This document shows positions 1-10,930 of a stretch of 62,102 bases of DNA, in pieces. Each line of letters opens with the position of its first letter. Position 1 is the first letter of the stretch. Below the pieces are notes generated by a model. That model saw nothing but the letters and a program-made list of their open reading frames with translations, was not told where the DNA came from and made no database searches. The position numbers and the translations under genes were made by a program. Origin of the DNA: Burkholderiales bacterium (GTDB lineage Bacteria; Pseudomonadota; Gammaproteobacteria; Burkholderiales; Burkholderiaceae_C); NCBI GenBank assembly GCA_016213265.1, contig JACRBA010000205.1:1-62102 (forward strand), written 5' to 3'.

Positions 1-1
1 C

Positions 2-910
2 CGCATGCCCAAGGTGCAGGAGAAGGTCAAGGAGTTCTTCGGCAAGGAGCCGCGCAAGGACGTCAACCCGGACGAGGCGGTCGCCGTGGGCGCGGCGATC
101 CAGGGCCAGGTGCTGGGTGGTGAGCGCAAGGACGTGCTGCTGCTGGACGTCACCCCGCTGTCGCTCGGCATCGAGACGCTCGGCGGCGTGATGACCAAGA
201 TGATCAAGAAGAACACGACCATCCCGACGAAGTTCTCGCAGACCTTCTCCACGGCCGACGACAACCAGCCGGCCGTGACGATCAAGGTCTACCAGGGCGA
301 GCGCGAGATGGCCTCGGGCAACAAGAGCCTGGGCGAGTTCAACCTCGAAGGCATCCCGCCGGCGCCGCGCGGCCTGCCGCAGATCGAGGTGACCTTCGAC
401 ATCGACGCCAACGGCATCCTGCACGTGAGCGCCAAGGACAAGGGCACCGGCACGGAAAACAAGATCACCATCAAGGCGAACTCCGGCCTGTCCGAGGAAG
501 AGATCCAGAAGATGGTGAAGGACGCCGAGCTGAACGCCGCAGAAGACGCGAAGAAGCTGGAGCTGGTGCAGGCCCGCAACCAGGCCGACGCGATGGTCCA
601 CTCGGTCAAGAAGAGCCTGGCCGAGCATGGCGACAAGCTCGACGCGGGCGAGAAGGAGAAGATCGAGGCCGCGTTGAAGGACGCCGAGGAAGCGCTCAAG
701 GGCGACGACAAGGCGGCCATCGAGGCCAAGACCGAGGCGCTGATGACCGCCAGCCAGAAGCTGGGCGAGAAGATGTACGCCGAGCAGCAGGCCGCAGCCG
801 GTGCTGCCGGCGCCGCCCCGGGCGATGCCGGTGAGCAGCCGCAGGCCCAGGCCAAGCCGGCGGACGACGACAACGTGGTCGACGCGGAGTTCAAGGAAGT
901 CAAGAAGTGA
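2..910 (+). CDS. dnaK: Molecular chaperone DnaK (Hsp70), C-terminal half, cut by window start
   Basis: Hsp70 chaperone that binds exposed hydrophobic peptides in an ATP-controlled cycle with DnaJ and GrpE. The visible 302 residues begin inside the ATPase domain ([14 protein letters not shown], then [15 protein letters not shown]), pass the linker [13 protein letters not shown], the beta-sandwich substrate domain ([19 protein letters not shown]) and the helical lid, and end in an Ala/Gln-rich tail with the usual acidic terminus [15 protein letters not shown]. The true start lies upstream of the window. dnaJ follows after 110 nt on the same strand, the standard dnaK-dnaJ order. The reading frame is intact to the TGA. 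Confidence 0.98.
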   Translation, partial: RMPKVQEKVKEFFGKEPRKDVNPDEAVAVGAAIQGQVLGGERKDVLLLDVTPLSLGIETLGGVMTKMIKKNTTIPTKFSQTFSTADDNQPAVTIKVYQGEREMASGNKSLGEFNLEGIPPAPRGLPQIEVTFDIDANGILHVSAKDKGTGTENKITIKANSGLSEEEIQKMVKDAELNAAEDAKKLELVQARNQADAMVHSVKKSLAEHGDKLDAGEKEKIEAALKDAEEALKGDDKAAIEAKTEALMTASQKLGEKMYAEQQAAAGAAGAAPGDAGEQPQAQAKPADDDNVVDAEFKEVKK

Positions 911-915
911 TAAGC

Positions 916-935
916 CGTCACGCCGCGGCGTGACG
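916..935. repeat. Perfect 20-bp palindrome in the dnaK-dnaJ gap
   Basis: CGTCACGCCG followed directly by its reverse complement CGGCGTGACG, starting six bases after the dnaK stop. As RNA it would form a strong GC hairpin. There is no T-tract, so it looks more like an mRNA processing or 3'-end stability element than a classical terminator. This is inferred from structure only. Confidence 0.6.
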
Positions 936-956
936 TCCTATCTCGCCGCGTTCGAA

Positions 957-978
957 CGTCAGGCCCATGGGCCTGACG
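957..978. repeat. Perfect 22-bp palindrome upstream of dnaJ
   Basis: Arms CGTCAGGCCCA and TGGGCCTGACG are perfect complements. The arm resembles that of the palindrome 21 bp upstream (both begin CGTCA and carry GGCC- or CGCC-type cores). It lies 42 bases before the dnaJ ATG, where it could dampen dnaJ expression relative to dnaK or protect the dnaK message. No T-run follows. Confidence 0.6.
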
Positions 979-1020
979 CTCAACGCGGCGGTTTCGTTTG
1001 AGCACTGCGAGCAAGCTGAC

Positions 1021-2181
1021 ATGGCAAAGCGCGATTACTACGACGTTCTGGGGGTGGCGAAGAACGCCTCCGAGGACGACATCAAGAAGGCCTACCGCAA
1101 GCTGGCCATGAAGTACCACCCCGACCGCAACCAGGGCGACGGGGCCAAGGAAGCCGAGGAGAAGTTCAAGGAGGCCAAGGAGGCCTACGAGATGCTCTCG
1201 GACGGCCAGAAACGCGCGGCGTACGACCAGTACGGCCATGCCGGGGTCGACCCCAACGCCGGCGGCTTCCGCGGCGGCCCGGGGCAGGAAGGGTTCGGCG
1301 GATTCGCCGAAGCCTTCGGCGACATCTTCGGCGACATCTTCGGCAACGGCCAGGGTGGCGGCGGTGGCCGGCGCGGCGGTGGGGGCGGCCAGCGCGTCTA
1401 CCGTGGCAACGACCTGAGCTACGCCATGGAGATCACGCTCGAAGAGGCGGCGCTCGGCAAGGACACCCAGATCCGCATCCCCAGCTGGGAGCACTGCGAC
1501 GCCTGCAGCGGCACCGGCGCCAAGCCTGGCACCAAGGCCAAGACCTGCCACACCTGCAACGGCAGCGGCACGGTGCAGATGCGCCAGGGCTTCTTCGCCA
1601 TCCAGCAGACCTGCCCGCACTGCCACGGCACCGGCAAGATCATCCCCGAGCCCTGCACGGTGTGCGACGGCGCCGGCAAGGTGAAGAAGCAGAAGACGCT
1701 GGAGGTGAAGATCCCCGCCGGCATCAACGAGGGGATGCGCATCCGCTCGGCCGGCAACGGCGAGCCGGGCACCAATGGCGGCCCGGCGGGCGATCTCTAC
1801 ATCGAGATCCGCATCAAGCCGCACGAGATCTTCGAGCGCGACGGTGACGACCTGCACTGCACCGTGCCGGTCGGGCTGGTGACGGCCGCGCTGGGCGGCA
1901 GCGTCGAGGTGCCCACGCTGAGCAGCAAGGTCGAGATCGAGCTGCCCGAGGGCACCCAGCACGGCAAGACCTTCCGCCTGCGCGGCAAGGGCATCAAGGG
2001 CATCCGCTCCAGCTACCCGGGCGACCTGTATTGCCACGTCACGGTGGAGACGCCGGTCAAGCTCACCGAGCACCAGCGCAAGCTGCTCAAGGAGCTCGAC
2101 GAATCGCTGCGCAAGGGCGGCGACCGGCACTCGCCCAACGCCAAGAGCTGGACCGACCGGGTGAAAGACCTGTTCAAGTAA
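1021..2181 (+). CDS. dnaJ: Co-chaperone DnaJ (Hsp40), type I
   Basis: Stimulates DnaK ATPase and delivers substrates. The 386 residues show the full type I layout: an N-terminal J domain with the HPD triad at residues 33-35 (MKYHPDRN), a Gly/Phe-rich linker at about 75-135, four CxxCxGxG zinc-binding repeats from about residue 159 ([32 protein letters not shown]), and the C-terminal beta domains. The start at 1021 gives the canonical [12 protein letters not shown]. An in-frame extension to 967 would run through the palindrome and has no family counterpart. It follows dnaK and precedes a TPR protein by 27 nt, so the three are probably co-transcribed. Confidence 0.98.
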   Translation: MAKRDYYDVLGVAKNASEDDIKKAYRKLAMKYHPDRNQGDGAKEAEEKFKEAKEAYEMLSDGQKRAAYDQYGHAGVDPNAGGFRGGPGQEGFGGFAEAFGDIFGDIFGNGQGGGGGRRGGGGGQRVYRGNDLSYAMEITLEEAALGKDTQIRIPSWEHCDACSGTGAKPGTKAKTCHTCNGSGTVQMRQGFFAIQQTCPHCHGTGKIIPEPCTVCDGAGKVKKQKTLEVKIPAGINEGMRIRSAGNGEPGTNGGPAGDLYIEIRIKPHEIFERDGDDLHCTVPVGLVTAALGGSVEVPTLSSKVEIELPEGTQHGKTFRLRGKGIKGIRSSYPGDLYCHVTVETPVKLTEHQRKLLKELDESLRKGGDRHSPNAKSWTDRVKDLFK

Positions 2182-2208
2182 ACGGGAATCGGGCCGATAA
2201 GGCCTGAC

Positions 2209-3948
2209 ATGACCTTCGCCGACCACGATTTCTCCCCGTGCAAGGCGCTGATCATCGACGGCCACCCGACGTCGCGCAGCATCCTCTCGGCCCAGCTGCG
2301 CGACCTGGGGGTCGGCACCGTCATCCAGTGCGGCCGCATCGCGGACGCCCGGCGGCATCTGGAGGCCCGCGAGTTCGATCTGGTGCTGTGCGAGCAGCAC
2401 TTCCAGGACGACAAGGCCTCCGGCCAGTCGCTGCTGGATGACCTGCGGCGCGCCCAGCTGCTGCCGTTCTCCACCGTCTTCGTGATGGTGACCGGCGAGG
2501 CCAGCTACACCGCCGTGGCCGAAGCCGCCGAGTCGGCGCTGGACAGCTACCTGCTGAAGCCCTTCGCCGCGTCCTCGCTGGCGGAGCGGCTGGTGCAGTC
2601 GCGCAAGCGCAAGCGGGTGCTGCGGGAGATCTTCGAGGCCATCGAAGCCGGCAACTTCGACCACGCCGCCCGGCTGTGCCTGGTGCGCTTCCAGGCCCGC
2701 GCGCCCTACTGGCTCTATGCCGCGCGCATCGGCGCCGAGCTGCTGCTGCGGCTGGGCCAGCACTATGCCGCCCAGCAGCTCTTCCAGGCCGTCATCGACG
2801 CACAGGCCCTGCCCTGGGCGCGCCTGGGCATCGCCCGCTCCCAGCTGGAGGGCGGGCGTCTGCAGCAGGCCCGCCGGACGCTGGAGGTGCTGATCTCCGA
2901 CGACCCCAGCCACGCCGACGCCTATGACGTGATGGGCCGCGTGCACGTGGAGCAGGGCTCGCTGGCCGAGGCGCTGGACACCTACCGCATGGCCACCCAG
3001 CTCACACCTGGCTCCATCGAGCGCCTGCAGCGCCAGGGCATGCTGGCGTTCTACCTGGGCGAGCATGCCGAGGCCCGTCGCGCCCTGGAGCGCGCGGCCA
3101 GCATCGGCGTCACCTCCAAGATGTTCGACCTGCAGTCCATGGTGCTGCTGGCCTTCTCACGCTTTCGCGACCGCGACGGCAAGGGCCTGCAGCGCTGCCT
3201 GGACAACGTGCGGCACGTGTACGAGCGCAACACCGCGAGCACGCGCCTGCGCCGCTTCGTCTGGCTGATCGAGGCGCTCAGCCTGATGCTCAACCGCCAG
3301 GTGGCCCGTGTGGTGGAATCGCTGCGCCAGATGGCGGGCGAGCTCAAGAGCCCCGGCTTCGACATCGAATCGGCGCTGAACTTCCTCACTTTGCTGTCCG
3401 AGCTGGCGGCCGCCGAGCTTCAGCTGGACGAAGCGTCGCACTGGGTGGATTCGGTGGCCATGCGGTTCTGCGTGTCGCGCAGCCTGTCCGAGCTGCTGAG
3501 CCGCGCAGCGAGCGTCCACCCGCCCTACGCCGACCAGGTGCGCGGGGCCCATGCCAAGGTCACCGCCCTGGCCGAAGCGGCCATGAACCACAGCCTGAAT
3601 GGCGAACCCCGCGCCGCCGTGAAGGCCCTGCTCACCCATGGCGGCAAGACGCAGAACACCAAGCTCATCGACATGGCGCGCATGGTGCTGCAGCGCCATG
3701 CCGAGAAGATCCCCGACGCGGCGGACCTGCAGGCGCTGGCCGACGACCTCTATGGGCGCTTCGCCGCCTCCTCCGCCCCGTCGCTGAGTGGAGCGACGGG
3801 CGGCCGCCAGTCAGGCGGCCTGGCGCTGCGCACCGCTGCGCCAGCGGGCGAAGCGGCCGCGACGGCGCCCTCGCCCGACACCGCGACCGCCACGGCGGCC
3901 GACGCCACGGTGGCCGACGCCACGCCGCCGGTGGCGCGCGCCGCCTAG
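2209..3948 (+). CDS. Receiver (CheY-like)/TPR protein with Glu in place of the phospho-acceptor Asp
   Basis: 579 residues. Residues about 12-125 fit a CheY receiver fold: LIID at 14-17, a Thr at about 95 (VMVTGE) and the conserved Lys in YLLKPF (K117). The position expected to carry the phospho-acceptor Asp reads VLCEQHF, so it is Glu62, and the usual acidic pair near the N-terminus is reduced to one Asp (D17-G18). A helical TPR region follows at about 150-290 (for example [23 protein letters not shown]), then further helices and an Ala/Thr-rich tail. There is no DNA-binding output domain. It sits 27 nt after dnaJ. It is probably a phosphorylation-independent adaptor; its partner is unknown. 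Confidence 0.85.
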   Translation: MTFADHDFSPCKALIIDGHPTSRSILSAQLRDLGVGTVIQCGRIADARRHLEAREFDLVLCEQHFQDDKASGQSLLDDLRRAQLLPFSTVFVMVTGEASYTAVAEAAESALDSYLLKPFAASSLAERLVQSRKRKRVLREIFEAIEAGNFDHAARLCLVRFQARAPYWLYAARIGAELLLRLGQHYAAQQLFQAVIDAQALPWARLGIARSQLEGGRLQQARRTLEVLISDDPSHADAYDVMGRVHVEQGSLAEALDTYRMATQLTPGSIERLQRQGMLAFYLGEHAEARRALERAASIGVTSKMFDLQSMVLLAFSRFRDRDGKGLQRCLDNVRHVYERNTASTRLRRFVWLIEALSLMLNRQVARVVESLRQMAGELKSPGFDIESALNFLTLLSELAAAELQLDEASHWVDSVAMRFCVSRSLSELLSRAASVHPPYADQVRGAHAKVTALAEAAMNHSLNGEPRAAVKALLTHGGKTQNTKLIDMARMVLQRHAEKIPDAADLQALADDLYGRFAASSAPSLSGATGGRQSGGLALRTAAPAGEAAATAPSPDTATATAADATVADATPPVARAA

Positions 3949-5063
3949 AACAGGCTCTGCTGAGCCGGGACGGGCGGGGGTGCGGCGGCGCGGGCGAAGC
4001 GCGTGAGGTCGAGCTCCACCCGCTCGCGGTTGAGCCCCAGCCGGGCGCAGGCCTTGTCGAAGCGCTGGCGCAGCAGCTGCGCCCACACCCCCTGGCCCGT
4101 CATGCGGTGGCCGAAGCGTGCGTCGTTGTCGCGCCCGCCCCGCATCTCGCGCAGGCGCGCCATGACGCGGGCCGCACGTTCGGGGAAGTGCGCCTGCAGC
4201 CACTGCTGGAACAGCGGGTTCACCTCCCACGGAAGGCGCAGCACGATGCTGAAGGCGCTGCGGGCGCCCGCCTCGGCCGCGGCCTCGAGGATGTGCTCGA
4301 GCTCGGGCTCGTTGATGAAGGGAATGACCGGCGAGACGCTCACGCCGACCGGCACGCCTGCGTCTGCCAGCCGCCGCACGGTCTGCAGCCGGCGCTGAGG
4401 CGAGGCCGCCCGCGGCTCCAGGATGCGCGCCAGCGCCGGGTCGAGCGTGGTGATGGACACATAGGCGGCCGCCAGGCGCTGCGCCGCCATGGGGGCGATG
4501 AGATCGAGGTCGCGCTCCACGCCACTCGACTTGGTGATCACCGAGAAGGGGTGCTGGAACTCCGACAACACCTCGATGACCGCCCGCGTGATGCCGAGGT
4601 GGCGCTCCACCGGCTGGTACGCATCCGTGGCGGAGCCCAGGTTGAGCAGCACGGGCTCGTAGCCCGGCGCCGCGAGCGTCGCGCGCAGGCGCTCGGCCGC
4701 ATTCACCTTGGCCACGATGCGCGTTTCGAAGTCGAGGCCGGGCGAGAGGTTCAGGTAGCTGTGGGTGGGTCGGGCGAAGCAGTAGATGCAGCCGTGCTCG
4801 CAGCCCCGGTAGGGGTTGATCGACAGGTCGAACGGGATGTCCGGCGACTCGTTGCCGGTGAGGATGCTCTTCACCCGCTGCTCGATCACCTGGGTGGCCG
4901 GCGGCAACACCTCGGCGCTGGCCTGCTGATCCAGCGTGCCCCAGCCATCGTCGAACCCCTCGCGGCGTTGCGCGGCAAAGCGGTGCTGGATCGCCCAGCC
5001 GGTGCCGCGCCCCTTGGGCGGCTGGAGATGGACGGGTTGGGCGACAGGCGGCAGCGGCGGCAT
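3945..5063 (-). CDS. PA0069-family radical SAM protein, probably SOS-regulated
   Basis: 372 residues. The 4Fe-4S/SAM motif CxxxCxxC is at residues 88-95 (GCEHGCIYCFARPTHSYL), preceded by DLSINPYRG, as in the PA0069 group of SplB-like radical SAM proteins. The substrate is unknown; the group is distantly related to spore photoproduct lyase. The ATG at 5063 abuts a LexA box, and no Shine-Dalgarno sequence precedes it. The -10-like TATATA at 5072-5077 ends eight bases before the ATG, so a leaderless transcript is likely. An upstream in-frame extension to 5114 would place the operator inside the gene and is disfavoured. The 3' end shares the tetranucleotide CTAG with the convergent receiver/TPR gene. 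Confidence 0.88.
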   Translation of the reverse strand: MPPLPPVAQPVHLQPPKGRGTGWAIQHRFAAQRREGFDDGWGTLDQQASAEVLPPATQVIEQRVKSILTGNESPDIPFDLSINPYRGCEHGCIYCFARPTHSYLNLSPGLDFETRIVAKVNAAERLRATLAAPGYEPVLLNLGSATDAYQPVERHLGITRAVIEVLSEFQHPFSVITKSSGVERDLDLIAPMAAQRLAAAYVSITTLDPALARILEPRAASPQRRLQTVRRLADAGVPVGVSVSPVIPFINEPELEHILEAAAEAGARSAFSIVLRLPWEVNPLFQQWLQAHFPERAARVMARLREMRGGRDNDARFGHRMTGQGVWAQLLRQRFDKACARLGLNRERVELDLTRFARAAAPPPVPAQQSLF

Positions 5064-5082
5064 ACTGTGGATATATACAGTA
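5063..5082 (-). promoter_or_regulatory. LexA (SOS) operator at the radical SAM gene start
   Basis: Plus strand reads TACTGTGGATATATACAGTA, which matches 18 of 20 positions of the E. coli consensus TACTGTATATATATACAGTA and keeps both CTGT/ACAG half-sites at the correct 8-bp spacing. The outer bases extend the symmetry to ATACTGT...ACAGTAT. It overlaps the -10-like TATATA and touches the start codon of the minus-strand gene, so bound LexA would block RNA polymerase directly. Confidence 0.85.
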
Positions 5083-5145
5083 TTGCCACCGAGCGCCGCG
5101 CAGGTGGGCCGCACGTCCCTTCAGGCGCGGCGGTTTTCGCCCGGT

Positions 5146-6561
5146 TCAGTATTCCTGGCCGTAGGCGTCGGGCGCCATGTTGTCGAACTTGGTGAGCGGC
5201 TTCAGGAAGGTGAGCTTCACCGTGCCGACCGGGCCGTTACGCTGCTTGCCGATGATGATCTCGGCGACGCCGGGCTCCTTGGAGTCCTTGTTGTAGTAGT
5301 CGTCGCGGTAGATGAACATGATCACGTCCGCGTCCTGCTCGATGGCGCCCGATTCGCGCAGGTCGCTCATCATGGGCCGCTTGTCCGTGCGCGTCTCCAC
5401 CGAGCGGTTGAGCTGCGACAGCGCGATCACCGGGCAATGCAGCTCCTTGGCCAGCGCCTTGAGACCGCGCGAGATCTCGCTGATCTCGGTGGCGCGGTTC
5501 TCGCCGCTGGAGCTGCCGGTGCCGCTCATGAGCTGCAGGTAGTCGATGACGATCAGCCCCAGCTTGCCGCACTGGCGCGCCTGGCGGCGGGCGCGGGCGC
5601 GCAGTTCCGCCGGGTTCAGCGCCGGCGTCTCGTCGATGAAGATGGACGCCTTGGACAGCTTGTCCACCGCCTCGGTGAGCCGGCCCCAGTCGTCGTCGCG
5701 CAGCCGGCCGGTGCGCAGGCCCGATTGGTCGATGCGGCCCAGCGAGCCCACCATCCGCAGGGCCAGCTGCGAGGCGCCCATTTCCATGGAGAACACCACC
5801 ACCGGCAGGCCCTCCTGCACGGCCACGTTCTCCGCGATGTTCAGCGCGAAGGCGGTCTTGCCCATGGACGGGCGGGCCGCCAGGATGATGAGGTCGCCAC
5901 CCTGGAGGCCGGCCGTCATCCGGTCCATGTCGTAGAAGCCGGTGCGCACGCCGGTGACTTCCTCGGCGCCGTTCTCGGCCAGCTCCGTCACCCGGTCGAT
6001 CAGCTGCATCACCAGGGTGTCCATGCTCTGGAAACCCTGCTTGGTGCGCTGCCCTTCCTCGCCGATCTTGAAGATCTTGCCTTCGGCCTCGTCCAGGATC
6101 TGCGAGACCTGCCGGCCCTGCGGGTTGAAGGCCTGGGTGGCGATCTCGTCGCTGGCCGCGATGAGCTTGCGCAGCACCGCACGCTCGCGCACGATCTCGG
6201 CGTAGCGCCGCAGGTTGGCGGCGCTGGGCACGCTTTGCGCCAGCGCGTTCAGGTAGGCCAGGCCGCCGCACTCTTCCGCCTTGCCCAGCGACTGCAACTG
6301 CTCGAAGACGGTGATCACGTCCGCCGGCTTCGAGGCGCTGATGAGCCCGCCGACCGCGCCGAAGATCAGGCGGTGCTCGTAGCGGTAGAAGTCGCTCTCG
6401 CTCAGGACATCGGCCGCCCGGTCCCACGCGCCGTTGTCCAGCAGCAGGCCGCCCAGCACGCTCTGCTCGGCCTCGATGGAATGCGGCGGCACGCGCAGCC
6501 GCGCCACCTCGTCGTCGCGCGGCTCGGACCGGGGATCGGGGGCGTCAAAGACCGTGGGCAT
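5146..6561 (-). CDS. dnaB: Replicative DNA helicase DnaB
   Basis: Hexameric 5'-3' helicase that unwinds DNA at the fork and recruits primase. 471 residues. The N-terminal domain carries VPPHSIEAEQSVLGGLLLDN, typical of DnaB. The RecA-like C-terminal domain has Walker A ARPSMGKT at about 229-236, Walker B LIVIDYLQLM, and later DLRESGAIEQDADVIMFIYRDDYY. The length is normal for the family. The ATG is the first possible start and has the expected short N-terminal tail. It is separated by a terminator from the upstream ribosomal operon, so it probably has its own promoter in the 112-nt gap. Confidence 0.98.
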   Translation of the reverse strand: MPTVFDAPDPRSEPRDDEVARLRVPPHSIEAEQSVLGGLLLDNGAWDRAADVLSESDFYRYEHRLIFGAVGGLISASKPADVITVFEQLQSLGKAEECGGLAYLNALAQSVPSAANLRRYAEIVRERAVLRKLIAASDEIATQAFNPQGRQVSQILDEAEGKIFKIGEEGQRTKQGFQSMDTLVMQLIDRVTELAENGAEEVTGVRTGFYDMDRMTAGLQGGDLIILAARPSMGKTAFALNIAENVAVQEGLPVVVFSMEMGASQLALRMVGSLGRIDQSGLRTGRLRDDDWGRLTEAVDKLSKASIFIDETPALNPAELRARARRQARQCGKLGLIVIDYLQLMSGTGSSSGENRATEISEISRGLKALAKELHCPVIALSQLNRSVETRTDKRPMMSDLRESGAIEQDADVIMFIYRDDYYNKDSKEPGVAEIIIGKQRNGPVGTVKLTFLKPLTKFDNMAPDAYGQEY

Positions 6562-6603
6562 GTGGACAAGCCTGTGGATCAGATGGGGTCACGCGGTGGA
6601 CAA
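6561..6603. promoter_or_regulatory. Cluster of three DnaA-box-like 9-mers upstream of dnaB
   Basis: On the plus strand TGTGGACAA (6561-6569), TGTGGATCA (6573-6581) and GGTGGACAA (6595-6603) match the DnaA box complement TGTGGATAA with 1, 1 and 2 mismatches, all in the same orientation within 43 bp. The first overlaps the dnaB start codon. This suggests DnaA feedback on dnaB expression, but short motifs occur by chance, so it is tentative. Confidence 0.35.
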
Positions 6604-6624
6604 CCGGGGCCCCTGAAACGACAA

Positions 6625-6646
6625 AGGCCGGCGATGACGCCGGCCT
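6625..6646 (-). terminator. Intrinsic terminator of the rpsF-priB-rpsR-rplI operon
   Basis: Stem GGCCGGCG / CGCCGGCC with a 4-nt loop, closed by an extra A-T pair and followed on the minus strand by TTTGTCGTTT. It lies 28 nt after the rplI stop and upstream of dnaB. The stem is strong; the T-tract is short. Confidence 0.7.
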
Positions 6647-6673
6647 CTGCCAGGGTGCGGAAACCGCGAATGA

Positions 6674-7126
6674 TCAGTCGGCTTCGCCGACGACCTTCAC
6701 GGTGATTTCCACGACCACGTCGGTGTGCGCCGCGACGCTCACCGGGAACTCGCCAACCGCCTTCAGCGGGCCGTGCGGCATGCGCACCTGGGCCTTGGCG
6801 ATCTGGAAGCCCGTCTTGCCCAGGGCTTCAGCGACGTCGTGGTTGGTGACCGAGCCGAACAGGCGGCCGTCGACGCCGGCCTTCTGGGCGATGGTCACGG
6901 TGATGCCTGCGAGCTTCTCGCCCATGGCCTGGGCGGCAGCCAGCTTGTCGGCGGCGATCTTCTCGAGCTCGGCGCGGCGGGCCTCGAATTCCTTGATCGC
7001 GGTTTCCGTGGCGCGACGGGCGCGCTTGGTCGGGATCAGGAAGTTGCGGGCGTAGCCGTCCTTCACCTTGACGATGTCGCCGAGGTTACCGAGGTTGGCC
7101 ACCTTGTCCAGGAGGATGACTTGCAT
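6674..7126 (-). CDS. rplI: 50S ribosomal protein L9
   Basis: Binds 23S rRNA near the L1 stalk and helps maintain frame during translation. 150 residues, a normal length. It begins [30 protein letters not shown], the L9 N-terminal signature, followed by the long central helix and the C-terminal domain ([16 protein letters not shown]). A good ribosome-binding site (AGGAGC) precedes the ATG. It is the last gene of the S6 operon, 15 nt after rpsR. Confidence 0.98.
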   Translation of the reverse strand: MQVILLDKVANLGNLGDIVKVKDGYARNFLIPTKRARRATETAIKEFEARRAELEKIAADKLAAAQAMGEKLAGITVTIAQKAGVDGRLFGSVTNHDVAEALGKTGFQIAKAQVRMPHGPLKAVGEFPVSVAAHTDVVVEITVKVVGEAD

Positions 7127-7141
7127 GAGACGGTGCTCCTC

Positions 7142-7426
7142 TTAGACCTTGTGTTGATCGGAGTACGGCAGCATCGCCAGGAAGCGCGAGCGCTTGATGG
7201 CGGTGGTCAGCTGACGTTGGAAGAACGCGCGCGTGCCGGTCAGGCGGGCCGGCGTGATCTTGCCGTTCTCGCCGACGAAATCGCGCAGCAGGTCGATGTC
7301 CTTGTAGTCGATGGACTCGACGCCGGCCACGGTGAAGCGGCAGAACTTCTTGCGGCGGAACAGCAGCGACTGCTGGTTGCGCTTGGGACGACGGTCCTTG
7401 GAAAAGCGGGACTTGGGCGGGGGCAT
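7142..7426 (-). CDS. rpsR: 30S ribosomal protein S18
   Basis: Pairs with S6 on the 30S platform. 94 residues. The basic N-terminus ([18 protein letters not shown]) is followed by the S18 core [23 protein letters not shown] and [27 protein letters not shown]. It lies between priB and rplI in the standard operon order, with a 30-nt gap after priB. Confidence 0.98.
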   Translation of the reverse strand: MPPPKSRFSKDRRPKRNQQSLLFRRKKFCRFTVAGVESIDYKDIDLLRDFVGENGKITPARLTGTRAFFQRQLTTAIKRSRFLAMLPYSDQHKV

Positions 7427-7456
7427 GATGACCTCTGAAAGTTGTCTATCCGGTGT

Positions 7457-7765
7457 TCAAACAGGTGCGACAGGGGCGTCGGAAGCGTGCACTTCGGTGA
7501 CGTGGAACACGAGGCCGCGACCGTTGCGCGAGGCCGCCAGGAAGCCGGCAAACTGGGCCGGGGATCCGAGCGACAGGGCGCTGACGGGCCGGGTGATCGC
7601 GCCGATCGCCACTGCCTTGAGCTGCATCGCCACCTGGCGAGGCTGGCCGTCTTCCGACACCTGCGACCGGTGGTCGAGCACCAGGTCGAGGGCCGGCAGT
7701 CCGGCAGGCGTGTAGCGCAGCGCGCCGCGTTCCACCACCTGGGCCGCCAGAACCAGACGGTTCAT
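7457..7765 (-). CDS. priB: Primosomal replication protein PriB
   Basis: Single-stranded DNA-binding OB-fold protein that helps PriA reload DnaB at stalled forks. 102 residues. It opens MNRLVLAAQVVERGALRYTPAG, close to the SSB-like PriB start, with an OB-fold pattern of alternating hydrophobic strands and a C-terminal strand RGLVFHVTEVH. It sits between rpsF and rpsR, the diagnostic PriB location in Gamma- and Betaproteobacteria. The co-transcription links fork restart to ribosomal output. Confidence 0.92.
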   Translation of the reverse strand: MNRLVLAAQVVERGALRYTPAGLPALDLVLDHRSQVSEDGQPRQVAMQLKAVAIGAITRPVSALSLGSPAQFAGFLAASRNGRGLVFHVTEVHASDAPVAPV

Positions 7766-7802
7766 GGCGTCAGCCCGGCAGCGGGCGACGACCCGTCGGG
7801 CT

Positions 7803-8165
7803 TCAGGCGGTGGTCTCCTGGGCGGCCTTGCGGGCCTCTTCCTTCTCCACCGAGCGCATCATGACCGACGGCGTGGTCTCGGCCTTGTCGACCTTGACGG
7901 TCAGGTGGCGCAGCACGGCGTCGTTGAAGCGGAAGCCGGTCTCGAGCTCGGTCAGCACGTCCTTCGAGCACTCGATGTTCAGGCACAGGTAGTGCGCCTT
8001 GGCGAGCTTCTGGATCATGTAGGCCAGCTGGCGGCGGCCCCAGTCTTCCACGCGATGCACCTTGCCACCGCCATTGGTGACCAGGGTCTTGTAGCGCTCC
8101 AGCATGGCCGGAACCTGTTCGCTTTGATCCGGATGGATCAGCAGAACGATCTCATAGTGACGCAT
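7803..8165 (-). CDS. rpsF: 30S ribosomal protein S6
   Basis: 120 residues. It starts [22 protein letters not shown] and contains the typical [24 protein letters not shown]. The ATG at 8165 is chosen over an in-frame upstream codon because AAGGAG sits at the right distance and S6 proteins start M(R)HYE. It leads the rpsF-priB-rpsR-rplI operon; S6 and S18 form the pair that can feed back on this message in other bacteria. Confidence 0.98.
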   Translation of the reverse strand: MRHYEIVLLIHPDQSEQVPAMLERYKTLVTNGGGKVHRVEDWGRRQLAYMIQKLAKAHYLCLNIECSKDVLTELETGFRFNDAVLRHLTVKVDKAETTPSVMMRSVEKEEARKAAQETTA

Positions 8166-8245
8166 GAACACTCCTTGTGGGTTCCTCAAACGCTGAGGGA
8201 AGCCGCCCCGCGCGTCGGTGCAGGTGCGGCAAGGGAAAGCCGGAC

Positions 8246-8254
8246 ATTATGGCA
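8246..8254 (-). promoter_or_regulatory. Extended -10 promoter of the rpsF operon
   Basis: Minus strand reads TGCCATAAT, a TGn extension plus CATAAT (5/6 to TATAAT). No convincing -35 hexamer is visible, which is normal for extended -10 promoters. Transcription would start about 73-75 nt before the rpsF ATG, leaving room for an S6:S18 control leader. Confidence 0.5.
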
Positions 8255-8266
8255 CACCCGGCGCCA

Positions 8267-8296
8267 GCCGCCCGGGCGCCGAGGCACCCGGGCGGC
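8267..8296 (-). terminator. Hairpin downstream of ppsA
   Basis: Perfect 10-bp arms GCCGCCCGGG and CCCGGGCGGC around a 10-nt loop, starting eight bases after the ppsA stop. There is no T-tract, so it is a 3'-end or Rho-assisted element rather than a textbook intrinsic terminator. It separates ppsA from the rpsF promoter just downstream. Confidence 0.5.
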
Positions 8297-8303
8297 GGGG
8301 GGG

Positions 8304-10703
<2,400 letters not shown>

Positions 10704-10930
10704 GGGAAAGCTCCTTGATGACAAAAAACCTGGCGCCATGCCACCCATGCGCCCACACCGGCGGACCACGCTGCAGCGCGTTGGCGTTGTTCTTCGAGGC
10801 TGCAGGGTCGCATGCGCGGCGGGCCGCCCGGCCACGGGGGCCGGGTCAAGGAGCACGTCAATGGGGGCGAATTCTACGGAGGGATTGCCTATCATCGCTG
10901 AAACCCGGCTGAAACCACCGCGAGCCCTGC

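Noticed and set aside
967..1020. Upstream extension of dnaJ
   Set aside because: The extra 18 residues cross the palindrome and precede the invariant MAKRDYY start, so they are untranslated.
289..3066. 925-codon open frame on the minus strand opposite dnaK, dnaJ and the TPR gene
   Set aside because: Its translation is low-complexity Ala/Gly/Leu/His/Arg with no recognisable domain. It is a mirror frame caused by high GC3 in the real plus-strand genes.
10704..10930. Specific promoters in the ppsA-ppsR divergent gap
   Set aside because: TATCAT at 10890-10895 is the only -10-like element and has no matching -35 or TGn extension, so I did not annotate it.
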